Of a stretch of 64,000 nucleotides of DNA, positions 36,230 to 48,244 are shown piece by piece. How positions within the stretch are numbered: position 1 is the stretch's first letter; the number at the start of each line of letters is the position of its first letter. The DNA comes from Corythucha ciliata (taxonomy: Eukaryota > Arthropoda > Insecta > Hemiptera > Tingidae), in assembly GCA_038030265.1 (NCBI GenBank), contig CM075943.1, positions 29,636,001-29,700,000 on the forward strand, read 5' to 3'. The notes beneath the pieces were generated by a model. The model was not told the DNA's origin. It was given only the letters and a program-made list of their open reading frames with translations, and made no database searches. A program made the translations under genes and the position numbers.

Positions 36230-37110
36230 TTTGGGTTTGAAGGAGCAAAATCCGTGACTTTTTGGAAGAGCGAAAATCCAAGGCTAAATTGAGGTTGAAA
36301 AAGCCAAAACCATGAAATTTGTTTTTTCTTAGTTCGCTTTACGACAAATTAGTTTTTCAAACTGGTCTAATCTGTCGAACAGATTTCAGAAAGAGCCAAC
36401 AAATCCATAAAATTTGGTTTTCGAAAAAGCAAACATCTGTAAAATTAAGGTTTGAAGGACCCAGGGGCTTGAGATAGTGAACATCGTTCTAAAATTATTC
36501 CCACTGCGTTATTTTCAGTAGAGGGGGTAAAGGGGAAGCTCATTTCACTAAATTCGATGGCGGGCGAGAGTCCATCACTAAGTGGACAGACTATAGTAAA
36601 GCGGCCCATATACAGTAAATATTGCACAATATAGAGGTTGTACAATAAACTTGAACGTGTATGGTTAGTATTCATGGGTTGCACAATATATTGTCCAAAC
36701 GATCAGAAAAATAAAGGAAAAGCTCAAATATTGCGCAATACATTGAACGTGTAGGTTAAACGTCAAAATATTGCACAAATTTGTTGCGCAATAATTGTGC
36801 GTGTATGAACCCCTTAATAGCCAAGAGTCGAAATTTCGGTTTGGAATAAGCCAAATACAGTGATTTGGTTTTTAAAAGAGCCGTAAGTTACTTTTCTGCA
36901 TTAGCCAAACGTGCGAATCTAATTTTATAAAGAGCTAAAACCACAAAACTTCGTTTTTAAAAGCTTGAAAACTCGCCAAATTGGGATTTGAAACCGCAGA
37001 ACTCCGCGAACTTGTATTTTTAAGGTGCCAGATCTGAGTTTGGTTATGGAAGAGCAAAAGTCTGTGGCAAAATTGGGGTTAAAAAGTTGAAACCAAAAAG
37101 TTGGACAAAA
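36230..37110. repeat. Diverged family-B-like minisatellite
   Basis: Loose units such as GAGCAAAAATCCGTGAAATT and TTGGTTTTTGAAAAAGCCAA recur, most clearly at 36240-36450 and 36830-37090. They are interrupted at about 36595-36825 by a block with repeated ATTGCRCAATA palindromes that may be a MITE. Confidence 0.5.
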
Positions 37111-37369
37111 CGACAGAGGACATTTCTGTCCTCTCCCCGGACATCTGAAATATGAGCCCGGACGACGTATACCCACACGCTCTAAAAAGTACGGCATTTC
37201 CGGGGATGATGTATAATCAAACGTCTCGATGTCTGGTCACCACAACCAACACCGCCTCACAATTTCCGTAGCAGAGTAGCTCCAAAGGTATTGACTGTCC
37301 ATAATATAAGAAGAGAGATAATATAAGAGACAATACAGGAGTGTAATAAAAGAAATGAGAAACCCGAAC

Positions 37370-37450
37370 GCCGAAACAGAAACGGGAAAAGTGAAAAAGA
37401 AAAGAAAAGGATAGAAAGAAAGAAATAAGGAAAGAAAGAAAGAAAGAATT
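37370..37450. repeat. Purine-rich (GAAA)n tract
   Basis: About 80 bases of nearly pure A and G (GAAAGAAAGAAAGAA and variants) on the plus strand. Confidence 0.85.
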
Positions 37451-37789
37451 TGACGGGAACTAACTTTTTTAGGCAAATAGTATATTCCACGTTCCGAATA
37501 ACTGCCACGCAATTCTAGTGAAGGGAGTTAGGCAAGGCCCCACGTGTCCTTGGCTAAAGGACTAATGAGTTTTTTACATGACAAACACGCAAATCACACA
37601 GCCCTCCCCATCACAAAACTTCTGACCTGATTGACGCGTTGTTCAGGTGCACATAAATTCTAGCTACCCATCCAGCCTTCAGCGGTGGATCTATAACTAT
37701 TCTCACCTAGAGGTGCTCTCCTCTTTAGTCACTGCTACATAAACATACCCCAAGTCTCTAAATGTACAAGGAATATAAGTTTTTTATAT

Positions 37790-38450
37790 TGCGTTAAATT
37801 ACTGCTTTTTCTAAATTTGAGCCACGAAGTTGCCTTCAGAAATCTCGAATTGGCTTTTTTTTTCAATTTTACCTTCGAATTTTTCTGAAAAATATAAGAA
37901 CCACGAAGTTGCTTCCAGAAACCGCTGTGAATTACAGCTTTTTCTCAATTCCAGCCGCAAAGTAAGCGTTTCTTTTCAATTTTAGCCACGAATTAACGCT
38001 TTTTGTGGATTTCAGCCACGCATTAGCGCTGTTTTCTTCTTTTTCAAATCGAACTCCGAAGTGGACTCCAAAAACTTTCAATACGTGTTAACAGCGAAGT
38101 TCCAATTTTTCTATTAGCCGTTTAGCTGTTTTGTCAAAATGTATCCGCACCTTAGATTTTTTTCTCAATTTAGCCGCGAAATAGCATTTCCCAGTTTTAG
38201 CAGCGAATTGACGATTTTTTCATTTTTAGCCACGAATTAGCGTTTTTTTTCCTCAATTTTAGCCAGGAAATAGTGTTTTGCAATTTTTGGCCGCGTTCTT
38301 TAATCGCATTTTTCAGCCGCTTTTTCCGTGGACTAATGCCTTTTCTCAATTTTGGCTTTGGAAGTTGTATCTAGTGATCTCAACTTTGGGCCCGAATGAA
38401 CAATTTTGTTCTATTTGAGCGTTCTATAGTAGCGCTTTTTCGCAATTTCA
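37790..38450. repeat. Family-A minisatellite, inverted orientation
   Basis: Repeated loose units with TTTTTCTCAATTTTAGCCGC and GAATTAGCGTTT, the complement of the 4.6-5.4 kb units. Confidence 0.65.
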
Positions 38451-38576
38451 GGGGGCCTATTCTCTAACAACAAGCAATATTTTTTTCGCCAGCCATGTGT
38501 TTATTTGAAGAAAATTAATGAAATAAACATATGACTTCGAAAAAGCTATTGCTTCGGAGTTAGAGAATAAGCCCCC
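38451..38576. mobile_element. MITE, 126 bp
   Basis: Ends GGGGGCCTATTCTCTAAC and GTTAGAGAATAAGCCCCC are near-perfect inverted repeats, with a non-coding centre. Confidence 0.85.
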
Positions 38577-39016
38577 AGGCACGGTGACATACCCGTTAGT
38601 TAAGAACAGTGCACATGGGCTCCGATAGGCTACTCTGGAGTCAAGAAAAATCCAACGTACAATGAGGCAAAAAGTTCAATTTTGTGAATTTTCGGTGCTG
38701 ACGACCCTTGATACTGTAGAGATGTTTTGGCTGGGGCGGAAACGAACGACCCTATAAATCCCTCTTTTCAAAACAGCAAGAAATGGGCGATTTTCATAAA
38801 AATGGCAAAAATTTGAAATTGGACGGGACCGCGTATAAGGTGTCTCGACCCCATTGGGAATTCGGCAATCGAAACGACCCGTTGAAGGAGCCACTCCACC
38901 TCCGATAAATCCCGCCTTTGCTGGAACAATTGCTCCTGGCGATGCCATTGTCACACTCAAGTTAATCTAGCACTCTTTTTTTTTTTGTTTTTTATTTTTG
39001 TTTATTGATCCCGCTT
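38577..39016. other. No gene seen
   Basis: A minus-strand open frame (38960-38676) has no recognisable similarity. Nothing else is organised here. Confidence 0.4.
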
Positions 39017-39082
39017 AGGGCCCAAACGCACTTGCATTTTTTAAACGCCGCGATTAAAAAAAAGCAAGTGCGTTTGGGCCCT
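39017..39082. repeat. Perfect 66-bp hairpin (small MITE or transcribable hairpin)
   Basis: AGGGCCCAAACGCACTTGC is repeated inverted as GCAAGTGCGTTTGGGCCCT, with an AT-rich loop of about 26 bases that itself begins with paired A and T runs. The stem is perfect, implying a recent or constrained origin. Confidence 0.85.
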
Positions 39083-39569
39083 TTTAGTCTCCTTGCTCAC
39101 CTGGGCTAAACGCAAGGCACGGATTATCACTGTGAGTACCCGAATCGAATCCGAATCGTGGGCTGCATAGAACATTCTCAGCCACAAAAACCAGAATCGG
39201 AAAAAATCGGATGGAATAAAAATCTTCAAAAGCAGACAAATCGCCGATCAACCAGATCCTCCCCTTTTCACGTTCCTACAATATAAAACCTAAAAATCCG
39301 CATTTTTCGGGTCTTTAACCTTTGTGTGGGACCCTCACCCCTATCTCGGTACGCTACTTGATAGTACCGCTATTGGTTTTTGACTAGTTCCCTAATCCAA
39401 GACTGTATTTCCAGTACAGAGACAAGGACTGGCCCGAACCTAAAATTAAACTTTTAATAATAAAGTGTGGCTCAAAATGCAGTAATAATAATAATAACAA
39501 AATTGTATTTTCCGTTTTAAAATCATCAGTAACACTGCAGAGCGCAATACTGAAGAAATATTGTTGAAT

Positions 39570-40926
39570 TTAAAACTGGGTCACACGTCTCAAATTTCTC
39601 TCCTGGAAAAACCTGTGCTTGTCTTTCTCAGTCAAGTCGACAGTCTTTTTGAAGAATGATTTCACAGATTTTGTGCCTTTGGCCTTTTCGTCTTCAATCT
39701 CTTCCCTGAAATATAAAGATAATCTTGCGAGAACTTATCGAAACTGTAACACATCATGACACTGGAATGTTGGGAGGAGGTTGCCATGTTTTTGGAATAG
39801 CTGTTGTGATGGAGTGATTACCATTCAAAACTGATGGCTGCGTCTTCGAGGATAGTTTCAGCCGTCGACCAGCTAAACCGGACAATGTCTGGAAATCCAA
39901 AAATCGGATCCACATGGCTTGCAAGGAATTTCTTAGTGTGGGGGTCTTAAATAAGAGACAAGAATGACAAAAAATCAATGAAAAGACAACCGTAGAGAGA
40001 AATCCAGCGCTAATAGGGGCAAAAGAAGACGGGCAAAATTTTACCATTAGGGTAACCACTGCCCCAGTTAACGGTCGTTTCTTCAGGCCCTCCTATAGGC
40101 CAAGTTCTGACGCAGACATCACGAGCCACTTTGGCACATATACTGGCTGCACCGACAACAGCGAAAAGAGAATCGGCTTTGCTCCGCACGGTGACTGTCA
40201 GCTCAGGAAATATGGCCTGCAGTTTTGCCTATCGAAGATAAAGTAGCGTTAATTATTATAGGCTGGTAGTTATTTTAGTTTTGGTACCTGATATTTTTCA
40301 GCGGGTCCCACGGTATCGACGTAAACTTCTTCAATTTTTGCACCCCCGGCAAGTGCTCGTTTTACTAGGCCTATAGCCGCATTATGAGAGATTTCATTTA
40401 GAGAATGCTTATGCCTGAAGAAGAAAATTTAGTGAATAAAACTTAACGAATTAGATTATTCCAGGTTAGTGGTTAGTGAACCATAATACATTTAGGACAC
40501 CTTTTCAGCATACAGTTGCTTATAAACTGTGGAGAAATGACTTCAACCTCCCAGCCAATGAAATCGTTTAGTCCACAAATTTTCTCGAATATTTTCTCCC
40601 GTTTTTCCTCGGTCAACGCTTTTGAGTCATCGCATTCCGTCTTTTTCAAGTCTTCCTCCTTATTTTTCGGGCAGAAACAAACGCCGTACACCATGGGTCC
40701 TAGAAATTGAGCATTTAACTTTACTTCCCGAAATTCCCCCTCGAAAAAATACGAGCTGTCTCATACCCAGAACTGGACCACGTCCAGCTTCGTCAATTCC
40801 TAAAATGCAGGGCTCGATCTTGCACTCGTTCGGAATAGACGATGAAATGAAATAGTTGACGGTGCGACTGTTGTCCGTACAAATGGATTCGAGATCTTTG
40901 ACGCCGTTGCACTTGTTAAGTTCCAT
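39570..40926 (-). CDS. RNASEH2A: Ribonuclease H2 catalytic subunit A
   Basis: This is the catalytic subunit of the nuclear enzyme that cleaves the RNA strand of RNA:DNA hybrids and single ribonucleotides in DNA; it works with subunits B and C. Six exons on the minus strand: 40926-40767, 40699-40501, 40414-40288, 40228-40045, 39945-39822 and 39705-39570 (stop 39572-39570). The introns are 59-116 bp, all GT-AG. The joined frame encodes 309 residues, close to the usual ~300. The active-site set is present: GIDEAGRGP (Asp45, Glu46), [11 protein letters not shown] (Asp153) and [22 protein letters not shown] in two parts (Asp181). The GSGYPND substrate-recognition motif with its Tyr is split between exons 4 and 5. 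[20 protein letters not shown] follows, then a C-terminal [11 protein letters not shown] tail. The start Met at 40926 opens exon 1 with no upstream in-frame alternative visible. Nothing suggests inactivation. Confidence 0.96.
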
Positions 40927-41738
40927 GATATTTTTTACGTGATTCTACTGTATATGAAACGACAAATACGTTTGATTATTTATAAGCAATCACAGCTGGA
41001 AACAAGCGGGAATTGCGATTCCGCTGTCATTCAAACAGGTGGTTATCCTTCTGAGGACAGCGCATGGAAGGTCAACGATATTGTAGGTAATAATCTTGAT
41101 ACATTCGTATTCGTATTCGTATTTATAGAGAAATTTATTCGCGGGGCACTAAACTAAGGTACCAGTCTGAAGACCAAATAAACATATTCCGAGAATATAA
41201 TAGTTTTGGGCTGCAAAACGATGCATTCCACATAACAAGTTACAGGTCAAGTAGTTTTGGAGTGGAACTCTGAACAAAACTCGTCACAAGATGGAATCAA
41301 AGTAAATATAGGTAACGCCTCTACTACGTATCCTACCATTTAAAAAAATGTTAACCATGGAGCCACCTATTTTGGACAATTTATTTAGCCGTCTTACCAT
41401 CCAAAACACTAGTTTAGTTCGAAGTTCAGGTTCCAATGAGATGTTAGGCAAAATTTCAATTTTTTTGTCCAATTAAGTATTGATTTTTAGAGCAACATTT
41501 TCGGTAATGTGGCGGAATATTACCAAACTTTCTGAAGGTAAAGTACACTTTTTTCCCCCTCATAATGACATTCCGGGCATTTTTTTTTCCCCCCTATAAT
41601 TTTTATTTTGCAATGCTGAAGTACCAGACTTTTGATCTTAATTTCACCCCTATTTCGCGAACTTGGTTCCTTTAAACCTTAATTTCGGGGTTGTTGCGTT
41701 ATCAAAAACAAAAATTTTGTGGCTTTAGCTATTCATAA
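40927..41738. other. RNASEH2A 5' flank, no gene seen
   Basis: This flank must hold the RNASEH2A promoter on its left edge, but no TATA-like or initiator element can be assigned. (ATTCGT)n-like repetition occurs at 41105-41121. No conserved protein was recognised. Confidence 0.45.
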
Positions 41739-42099
41739 AGTGTACTCATGAAATATGTTAAACCTTGTATTCAGGGGCGTAGGTACAGGAGGGATATGGG
41801 GGATAGATCCCCCCCCCCCAGATCTACAAGTTTACGAACGAAGGAGCACTAGGACCATAAAATCTCCAAAAATGAGCGTTTCACGTTGAAGTTAGGTTTA
41901 GCAGATTTTCTGGACTTAAAGCAGCCCGAAAAGGTCCGAGTACGTCCAGCTTTTTTCTTGGACTTCAGACCCAACGTAATAGTGTACCGAGGTACGGGGG
42001 GGGGGGTCGCCCCGGACCCTCTATCAGACAAAAATCGGTAATAAATCGTGGGTACAGCTGCTAAAAAGCGCTGATTCGTGGTTCCGCGATGCAACTTCC

Positions 42100-42865
42100 T
42101 GACTAAAATTAAGAAAAAAATCGCTGATTCGCAACAAGGACGTCAATAAGTGGCGTACATAAGGACACCATTCTTCGAATAAATTGTGGACATCAACGCA
42201 AAAGTGTTGTATTTGGGCAAACCCCGCGGTTAAACTTGAGAAAACACGCTATAATATTGACAAATAAAAGACGCTTTCAGGTTAAAATTCGACAAAAATG
42301 GCAAATTCACAACTGAAATGGCGTAAAATCGCCCATTCGCGTATGAAAAAGGGAATAGGATGCTGAATGGCCGCAAAATTAGCACAAAACGCTATTTCAC
42401 AGCTCAAATTGGGAAAAATCGCTAATTTGCAATTTGCAGATATAAAGTTGTGGAAAAAAGTTAATTCGCGGATACAAAATTAAGAAAAGCACTGATTCGC
42501 GGCAAAAATTGAAAAAAATCACCAATTTACAGCTGAGTTTGCGCCAATCGCCAATTTGTGACTGAAATTGAGAAAATTCGCTAATTCACAGGTTTGATAC
42601 GCTACAACGCGTCGCCGCTACAATTTTAAAAAAGCGCTAATTCGTCGTTGAAATTGAGAAAAATGCTAATTTGCGCCAAAAACTGAATATACGCCAATTT
42701 GCGGATTCTGAATGCAACTTTTCGGATTGAAATTGAAAAAAAGCGCCAATTTATGGCAACAGGTGAAGAAACCGCTAATTCGATAGTAAACTGAGAAAAA
42801 TCGCTCATGCATTGCGTATGGTAAACCAAAAAAATCCTAATTCGTGAAAAGTCCCCCTATTTTGT
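42100..42865. repeat. Family-A minisatellite
   Basis: Some 20 loose units of the type AAATTGAGAAAAATCGCTAA and TTCGCGGC occur head to tail; unit length varies around 28-35 bp. Confidence 0.75.
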
Positions 42866-42951
42866 GGCTAATATTGTGGAAAACATTTAAGAAAAATGTT
42901 AATTTCCAGCTAAAACTGAGACAAGTGCTAATCCCCTGGTAATAGTATATT

Positions 42952-43073
42952 GTATACCTAGGCACGAAAGGCGTACTTTTCCGGGCCGAGAAAAAAAGTG
43001 GGCAGCCGAGAGGCAGTCGAGGCTGACCATTTTTCGAGGCCCAGAATACGCCTTTCTGCCGAGGTGTATATAC
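42952..43073. mobile_element. Hairpin MITE, about 120 bp
   Basis: GTATACCTAGGCACGAAAGG at the left is matched by the inverse CCTTTCTGCCGAGGTGTATA at the right, extending inward through GGCGTACTTTTCCGGGCC / GGCCCAGAATACGCC. Non-coding. Confidence 0.75.
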
Positions 43074-43590
43074 ATGATTTTTTATCCTACGCAAGAAGGG
43101 AAAACAAATTAATAAATTAGTATTTAAGTATAAAAGCATCGAGCGGAGTCATAAAAATTTCGCTCCGGCAGCTGGCGGTCGGAAAGAGTGCATTTCATTA
43201 TGTATACGGATACCCTAAGCCGTCCCAGAAGTAAAAATTTTGATACCATTATTTGTTTCATTAAGCCGAACTTCTTCCTCTATTTTCACCACCCTCTCTT
43301 CAAAATGTCGAAAAGTTTCGGTGGTTTTCCAAGGGCTTTGTTGTATTAAATTTTATAATACCCGTATTTCATAATACCTAAACGTGTGAATTTAAGCGAT
43401 TTTTTTGAAATTTCATCCCCCATTTCACCCTCCCCCATCAAGGTTTTCGATAAAACTCAATGGAACCCAGGGCTTTCGTTACATTAAATTATTGAGTCGA
43501 ATTTTAGAGCGCTAAGATGAACTAGTGAAGTTCAACGCTATTTTTACACTTCCACACCGGAAGGACCACCCCCACCACCTTGACTTATTC

Positions 43591-44724
43591 AAAAAATTAA
43601 AATGGGAATCAAAGGCTACTCTAACATGGAGTATACGTACCGAATATGATGCTTCTAGAATCAACTGGTGATTTATAGTGATTTTTTGACCATTTCAACC
43701 CCTATTTTCCCCCCTCCACCTTGACAGATTTCGCCCAAATGCAATACCGACCTGGGTCTTATGACTACTGATTTTTGTGCCAAAGCGCGTTCCGCTAAAT
43801 TGATTTCTTCGAGAGTTATCGTGCTAACAAGACCACGTGCTTACTTCCACTCCGGGTGCAACACCCCCTCCTCTTCGAATTTTTCAAAAAATTAAAATGG
43901 GAATCAAAGGCTACTCTGACATGAAGTATACGTACCGAATATGATGCTTCTAGAATCAACTGGTGATTTATAGTGATTTTTTGACCATTTCAAGCCCTAT
44001 TTTCCCCCCTCCACCTTGACCGATTTGGCCCAAATGCAATACCGACCGGGGTCTTATGACTACTGATTTTTGTGCCAAAGCGCGTTCCGCTAAATTGATT
44101 TCTTCGAGAGTTATCGTGCTAACAAGACCACATGCTAACTTCCACCCCGGGGGCAACCCCCCCTCCCCCTCGACTTTTTCAAAAAATTAAAATGGGAATC
44201 AAAGGCTACTCTGACATGGAGTATACGTACCGAATATGATGCTTCTAGAATCAACTGGTGATTTATAGTGATTTTTTGACCATTTCAACCCCTATTTTCC
44301 CCCCCTCCACCTCGACCGATTTGGCCCAAATGCAATACCGACCGAGGTCTTATGACTACTGATTTTTGTGCCAAAGCGAGTTCCGCTAAATTAATTTCTA
44401 CGAGAGTTATCGTGCCAACAAGACCACACACTTACTTCCACCCCGGGAGCAACACCCCCTCCCCCTTGACTTTTTCAAAAAATGAAAATGGGAATCAAAG
44501 GCTAGTCTAACATGGAGTATACGTACCGAATATGATGCTTCTAGAATCAACTGGTGATTTTTAGTGATTTTTTGACGACTTCAAGCCCGATTCCCCCCCC
44601 CCCCCACCACCTTGACCGATTTGGCCCAAATGCAATACCGACCGGTGTCTTATGACTACTGATTTTTGTGCCAAAGAACGGTCCGCTAAACTAATTTCTT
44701 CGAGAGTTATCGTGCTAACAAGAA
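43591..44724. repeat. 295-bp tandem repeat, about 3.8 units
   Basis: Units begin at 43591, 43886, 44181 and 44477 with AAAAAATTAAAATGGGAATC. Each holds GGAGTATACGTACCGAATAT, GAATCAACTGGTGATTTATA and CTTCGAGAGTTATCGTGCTA. The spacing is 295-296 bp. Units differ mainly in the poly-C tract and by scattered substitutions. A more diverged relative seems to precede them at 43180-43590. Confidence 0.9.
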
Positions 44725-44756
44725 AACGGCCATAATATTATTTATATGTATATATA

Positions 44757-46210
44757 CAGGGTGGAACAGGATAAGTGTGACAAAAAAAATTAGGTGAAAG
44801 TAGGCCTCATTTGTGATCGAAAACACCCTTTGTACCATTGTCCGAAAATCAAAACCCTACGAGATATGATTTTTCTAACGTTTATTATGACTCACGTCAC
44901 TTTTCTTAACTAAATGGGAATAACTCAGTTTCCAGCTGACATTTTGCAACTTTTGATGACAGATTCGGAAACAGCACATTTTTTTCTGTCAGGATTAGCC
45001 ATTTACGATAAAATTCAACCATTTTCTGGGGGCTCTTGAGCTGCTCAAAGTTTTGCAAATCGAGGATTTCTAATTTTTCAAAAAAGTCAATCCCCGCTTT
45101 TCTTTTCGAAATTTGAGCGCACCGACATCCCATGGGTCGGAAAAACTTCCCCAATGTGTCCTTTTTGAAATCACTCATGAACGTATTTTTAGTTAATCAG
45201 TGATTTTTCGGCAGAAATGACCATTTCTTAGAAAAAAGAATGGGTTTTCTCTTCAAAATCGCTTGTTTCGACCTACAACATTTGAACGAGCTTTGTGTTT
45301 TTTAGCATGATTGACGTCATTAAAGCATCATCCAAAGTTTTCCCTTGAACGGGGCGGACTGTGTACGCCTGTCAAAGTTCAAAAAATGTCGCTCCGGGGT
45401 CGCTGTCGGGTAGAGTGCATTTCTCTACTGCGAATTTCGAATTCGTATTCGAATCGGAAATTGGTAACAACAAGTAGAGTCATTAAGTGCACTAATTTCG
45501 TCGAATAACAGCTAAACACGCCGAAATTCGCAGTAGTGAAATGCACCCTTGCCGACAGCCAGCTGCCGGAGCGACAGTTTTTGATATTTTGGTAGGAGTG
45601 CGCATTCCATTCGGTTCGAAGGAAAACTTTGGATAAGGCTTTAATGAGTTTTAGCATGTTTTGAATCACAAAGCTCGTTCAAATTGGGTTGGTCAAAACA
45701 AGCGATTTTTAAGAGAAAAATCATTCTTTTTTTTCCAAGAAATGGCCTTTCTGCCGAAAACTCGCTGAAGAACTAAAAAAACGTTCATGAGTAATTTTAA
45801 AAAGGACAAATTGAAGAAGTTTTTCCGACCCATGGGATGTCGATACGCTTAGATTTAGTGAAGAGAAGTGGAGGCTGAATTTTTTGAAAAATTATAGATC
45901 CACGATTTGCAAAACTTTGAGCATCTCTCAAGCCCACAGAAAATAGTTGAATTTTATCGAAAATGGCTATTCCTGTCAGAAAAAAGTGTACTCTTTCCAA
46001 ATCCATCGTCAAAAGTTGCAAATGTCAGCTGTAAACTGATCTATTCGCATTTAGTTAAGAAAAGTGATGCAAGCCTCAAAAAACGTTTAAAAAATCATAT
46101 CTCGTAGGATTTTGATTTTCGGACCATGGTTTATAGGGTGTTTTCGATCGCAAATGAGGCCTATTTTCACCCATTTTTTTTTTTGTCACACTTATCCTGT
46201 TCCACCCTGT
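44757..46210. mobile_element. Tc1/mariner-like fold-back, 1.45 kb, in a (TA)n tract
   Basis: Ends CAGGGTGGAACAGGATAAGT and its inverse (ACTTATCCTGTTCCACCCTG) lie against TATATA on both sides. Inverted arms of about 620 bp run 44757-45380 and 45590-46210 (pairs include CCCATGGGTCGGAAAAACTT and its inverse). The centre is filled by a TIR unit at 45384-45585. No transposase remains. Confidence 0.85.
45384..45585. mobile_element. TIR unit nested at the centre of the fold-back
   Basis: Ends GTCGCTCCGG...GTCGGGTAGAGTGCATTTC at the left and GAAATGCACCCTTGCCGACA...CCGGAGCGAC at the right, continuing inward through ACTGCGAATTTCG / CGAAATTCGCAGT. It is related to the GTTCCGACAGC unit of R1. Confidence 0.7.
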
Positions 46211-46235
46211 ATATATATATATATGAATTCCGGTG

Positions 46236-46352
46236 ACCACTGAATTCGTGTTCTAGAGGTTCTGAAACGTGAAAAAAACATGACATGACCCATGTTTGCC
46301 ACCATCACGACGAGACCAATAGTGCATTTTCAGAATGAAATGCACTAAAACG
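46236..46352. repeat. Half copy of the GTGCATTTCATT MITE
   Basis: From ATTCGTGTTCTAGAGGTTCT to GAATGAAATGCACTAAAA, matching 56010-56133 and the right half of 48917-49084. Confidence 0.75.
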
Positions 46353-46604
46353 AAGGATGTCAGGATGACGATCGCGGCGCTACAGAATTTGGCTTCAGCT
46401 GTTGAGTTCGGTGTGAAGGGGGCCTCCACACCATAGTGGAAAATCAGTTGTGTATTGTTTACTTGACCCATCTCGCTACAATATGGCTGTGCACGGCCTT
46501 AGGCAGCGAATAGAAAATGGAAAGGTTTGTACGCATTCTATTTTATTTTAATTATTGCGGTATCCCAGTTTAAAAATTGTCTAAAATAATTATTTCGTTT
46601 CACA

Positions 46605-47888
46605 GAGTTAACGCAGAACCAGAATCCTCAGACGAAGAGTTTTTTTCCACTCCCGAAGAAATCCGGGGAAAAGCAGAAAAAGTTACTTCGGATCTTCTCC
46701 CCACAAAATCAAAATACAGTTACGAGCAGCAAGCAGTACGACGCTTTCAAGGAATGGTGTCGACAAGCCGGCGTTAGGAAAATATCGGAAAACGTCGTCG
46801 TCGCGTATTTGGACGAATTATCGATGAAGTACAAGAGCTCAACTCTGTGGTCGATTTACTCAATGCTCAAATCGACGCTTTCTCAGAAGGAAGAAATTAA
46901 TATAAAAGCATTTCCAAAGTGAAAGCTTTGTTAAAAAAAAAATCGGTCGGCCATAAGGCCAAAAAATCAAAAACCTTCAGCCAAGACGGAATTTATGAAT
47001 TTCTGAAAGAAGCTCCGGACGAAATTTTTTTTATGGCAAAGGTAAAATTTTTTAACGAGGTGTAATGCCTCAGTCGTTTGAGTGACAAATATTTGTTATT
47101 GTTTCAGGTTGCCCTTATATTTGGCGTCGCTGGGGCTTGCCGTTCTTTCTTACTAAACTTATGAACTTACTAATTTACGAATAGACGACGTAAGCGTGAA
47201 AGACAATAATAGTCTTATTATAATTGTTGACGTCGTTGACACTAAAAATCACCGCGAACAAAGCTTCACGATAGTGAATTCGAAGAGAAATGGATCGATT
47301 GATTCCGTAGGAATTTGCCTTAAATATATCAATATAAGACCCGCATTATATCAGTACTTGCCGTTTTTTTTTTATAAAATACGTCGCTGGCGAATGTTAT
47401 GCGCAAACCTTTGGCCTTCATTCTATCGGCCAGATACCCTTTAAGATTGCCACTTATTTAAATTTGCCCAACCCCAAAGAATATACAGGGCATTGTTATA
47501 GAAGAACGTCGGCGACTTTACTGGTGGATGCAGGTAAAGGTTCTAGCTGTAATAATGAATTTATATATTTCAAAATTGGAACAATATTTCGATTATTGCA
47601 GGAGCTGATAATTTATCTCTCAAACGGCATGGAGGTTGGAAGTCATCCTCCGTTGCCGACAACTCTCTCCGGAGTAAAATAGACGTCGGAAGAAAAATAT
47701 TGGATACCTCGACAGCTAACGATGGAGACTCTTTCAATCCACCGGCAATAATTACACGTCCCGAGCATGTTAATGATTTTGGTGCCGGCCCCTGTCAACA
47801 GGTCGAGATGAATTCACAAGTTGTTGGGGGACATTTCTTTTTTAAATTGTACTTTCCAGAACCCTGTATTTCATTTCGGCCCCACTGA
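46605..47888 (+). pseudogene. Tyrosine-recombinase-like gene (Crypton/DIRS-type), inactivated
   Basis: Segments in order: an acidic N-terminal stretch (PESSDEEFFSTPEE), a core-binding-like domain (YDAFKEWCRQAGVRK, SSTLWSIYSMLKSTLSQKEE), a Lys-rich linker (ALLKKKSVGHKAKKSK), then FLKEAPDEIFFMAKVALIFG with GACR (first catalytic Arg region). NLRIDDVSVKDNNSL follows, and then YTGHCYRRTSATLLVDAG with the HxxR box. LKRHGGWKSSSVADNSL lies where the catalytic Tyr should follow; the Tyr is not visible. Two introns are intact in frame (47042-47107 and 47534-47601), so this derives from an intron-bearing gene and is not a reverse-transcribed copy. Frameshifts near 46735, 46920 and 47150 break it. Many arthropod genomes carry multi-copy relatives. 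It lies inside the 41772-48669 insertion. Confidence 0.75.
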
Positions 47889-48244
47889 TAAGTAAAACTG
47901 TGTCACTTTTTAGAGTTTATTTTTTAATCGTATTATTCACCCTCTTCCGCCATAATTTAATAAAAAGCTGGTAGGTGGAATAAAAAGAAAACGTTTTCCC
48001 GTCCGTCCTTGACAAACTACAAATAAAAGTGCATATAAACAAAATAACAACGCCTCTGTGAGTGGGAACGACATAGGTCGGTGTGGAGGAGTGAAGAGAG
48101 GTGCGTTGCGTGGCAACGAGAAGATCCCCTGCAGGAATGGGAAACTTTCCAAAGCGCATCTGGTGGTAAATTTTGGCAAAAATTTTCATGCCTAGACATG
48201 AAAAACGTATTTTCATGACAGTTGCGAGTCATGAAAGCACGCGT
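47889..48244. other. No gene seen
   Basis: Downstream flank of the recombinase pseudogene; overlapping minus-strand open frames (48232-47917) have no recognised similarity. Confidence 0.4.

Noticed and set aside
38676..38960. 94-codon minus-strand open frame upstream of the hairpin
   Set aside because: No similarity to a known family, no splice context and a composition like the surrounding repeats.
43591..44724. CRISPR array
   Set aside because: Units are 295 bp without unique spacers, and the host is clearly a eukaryote.
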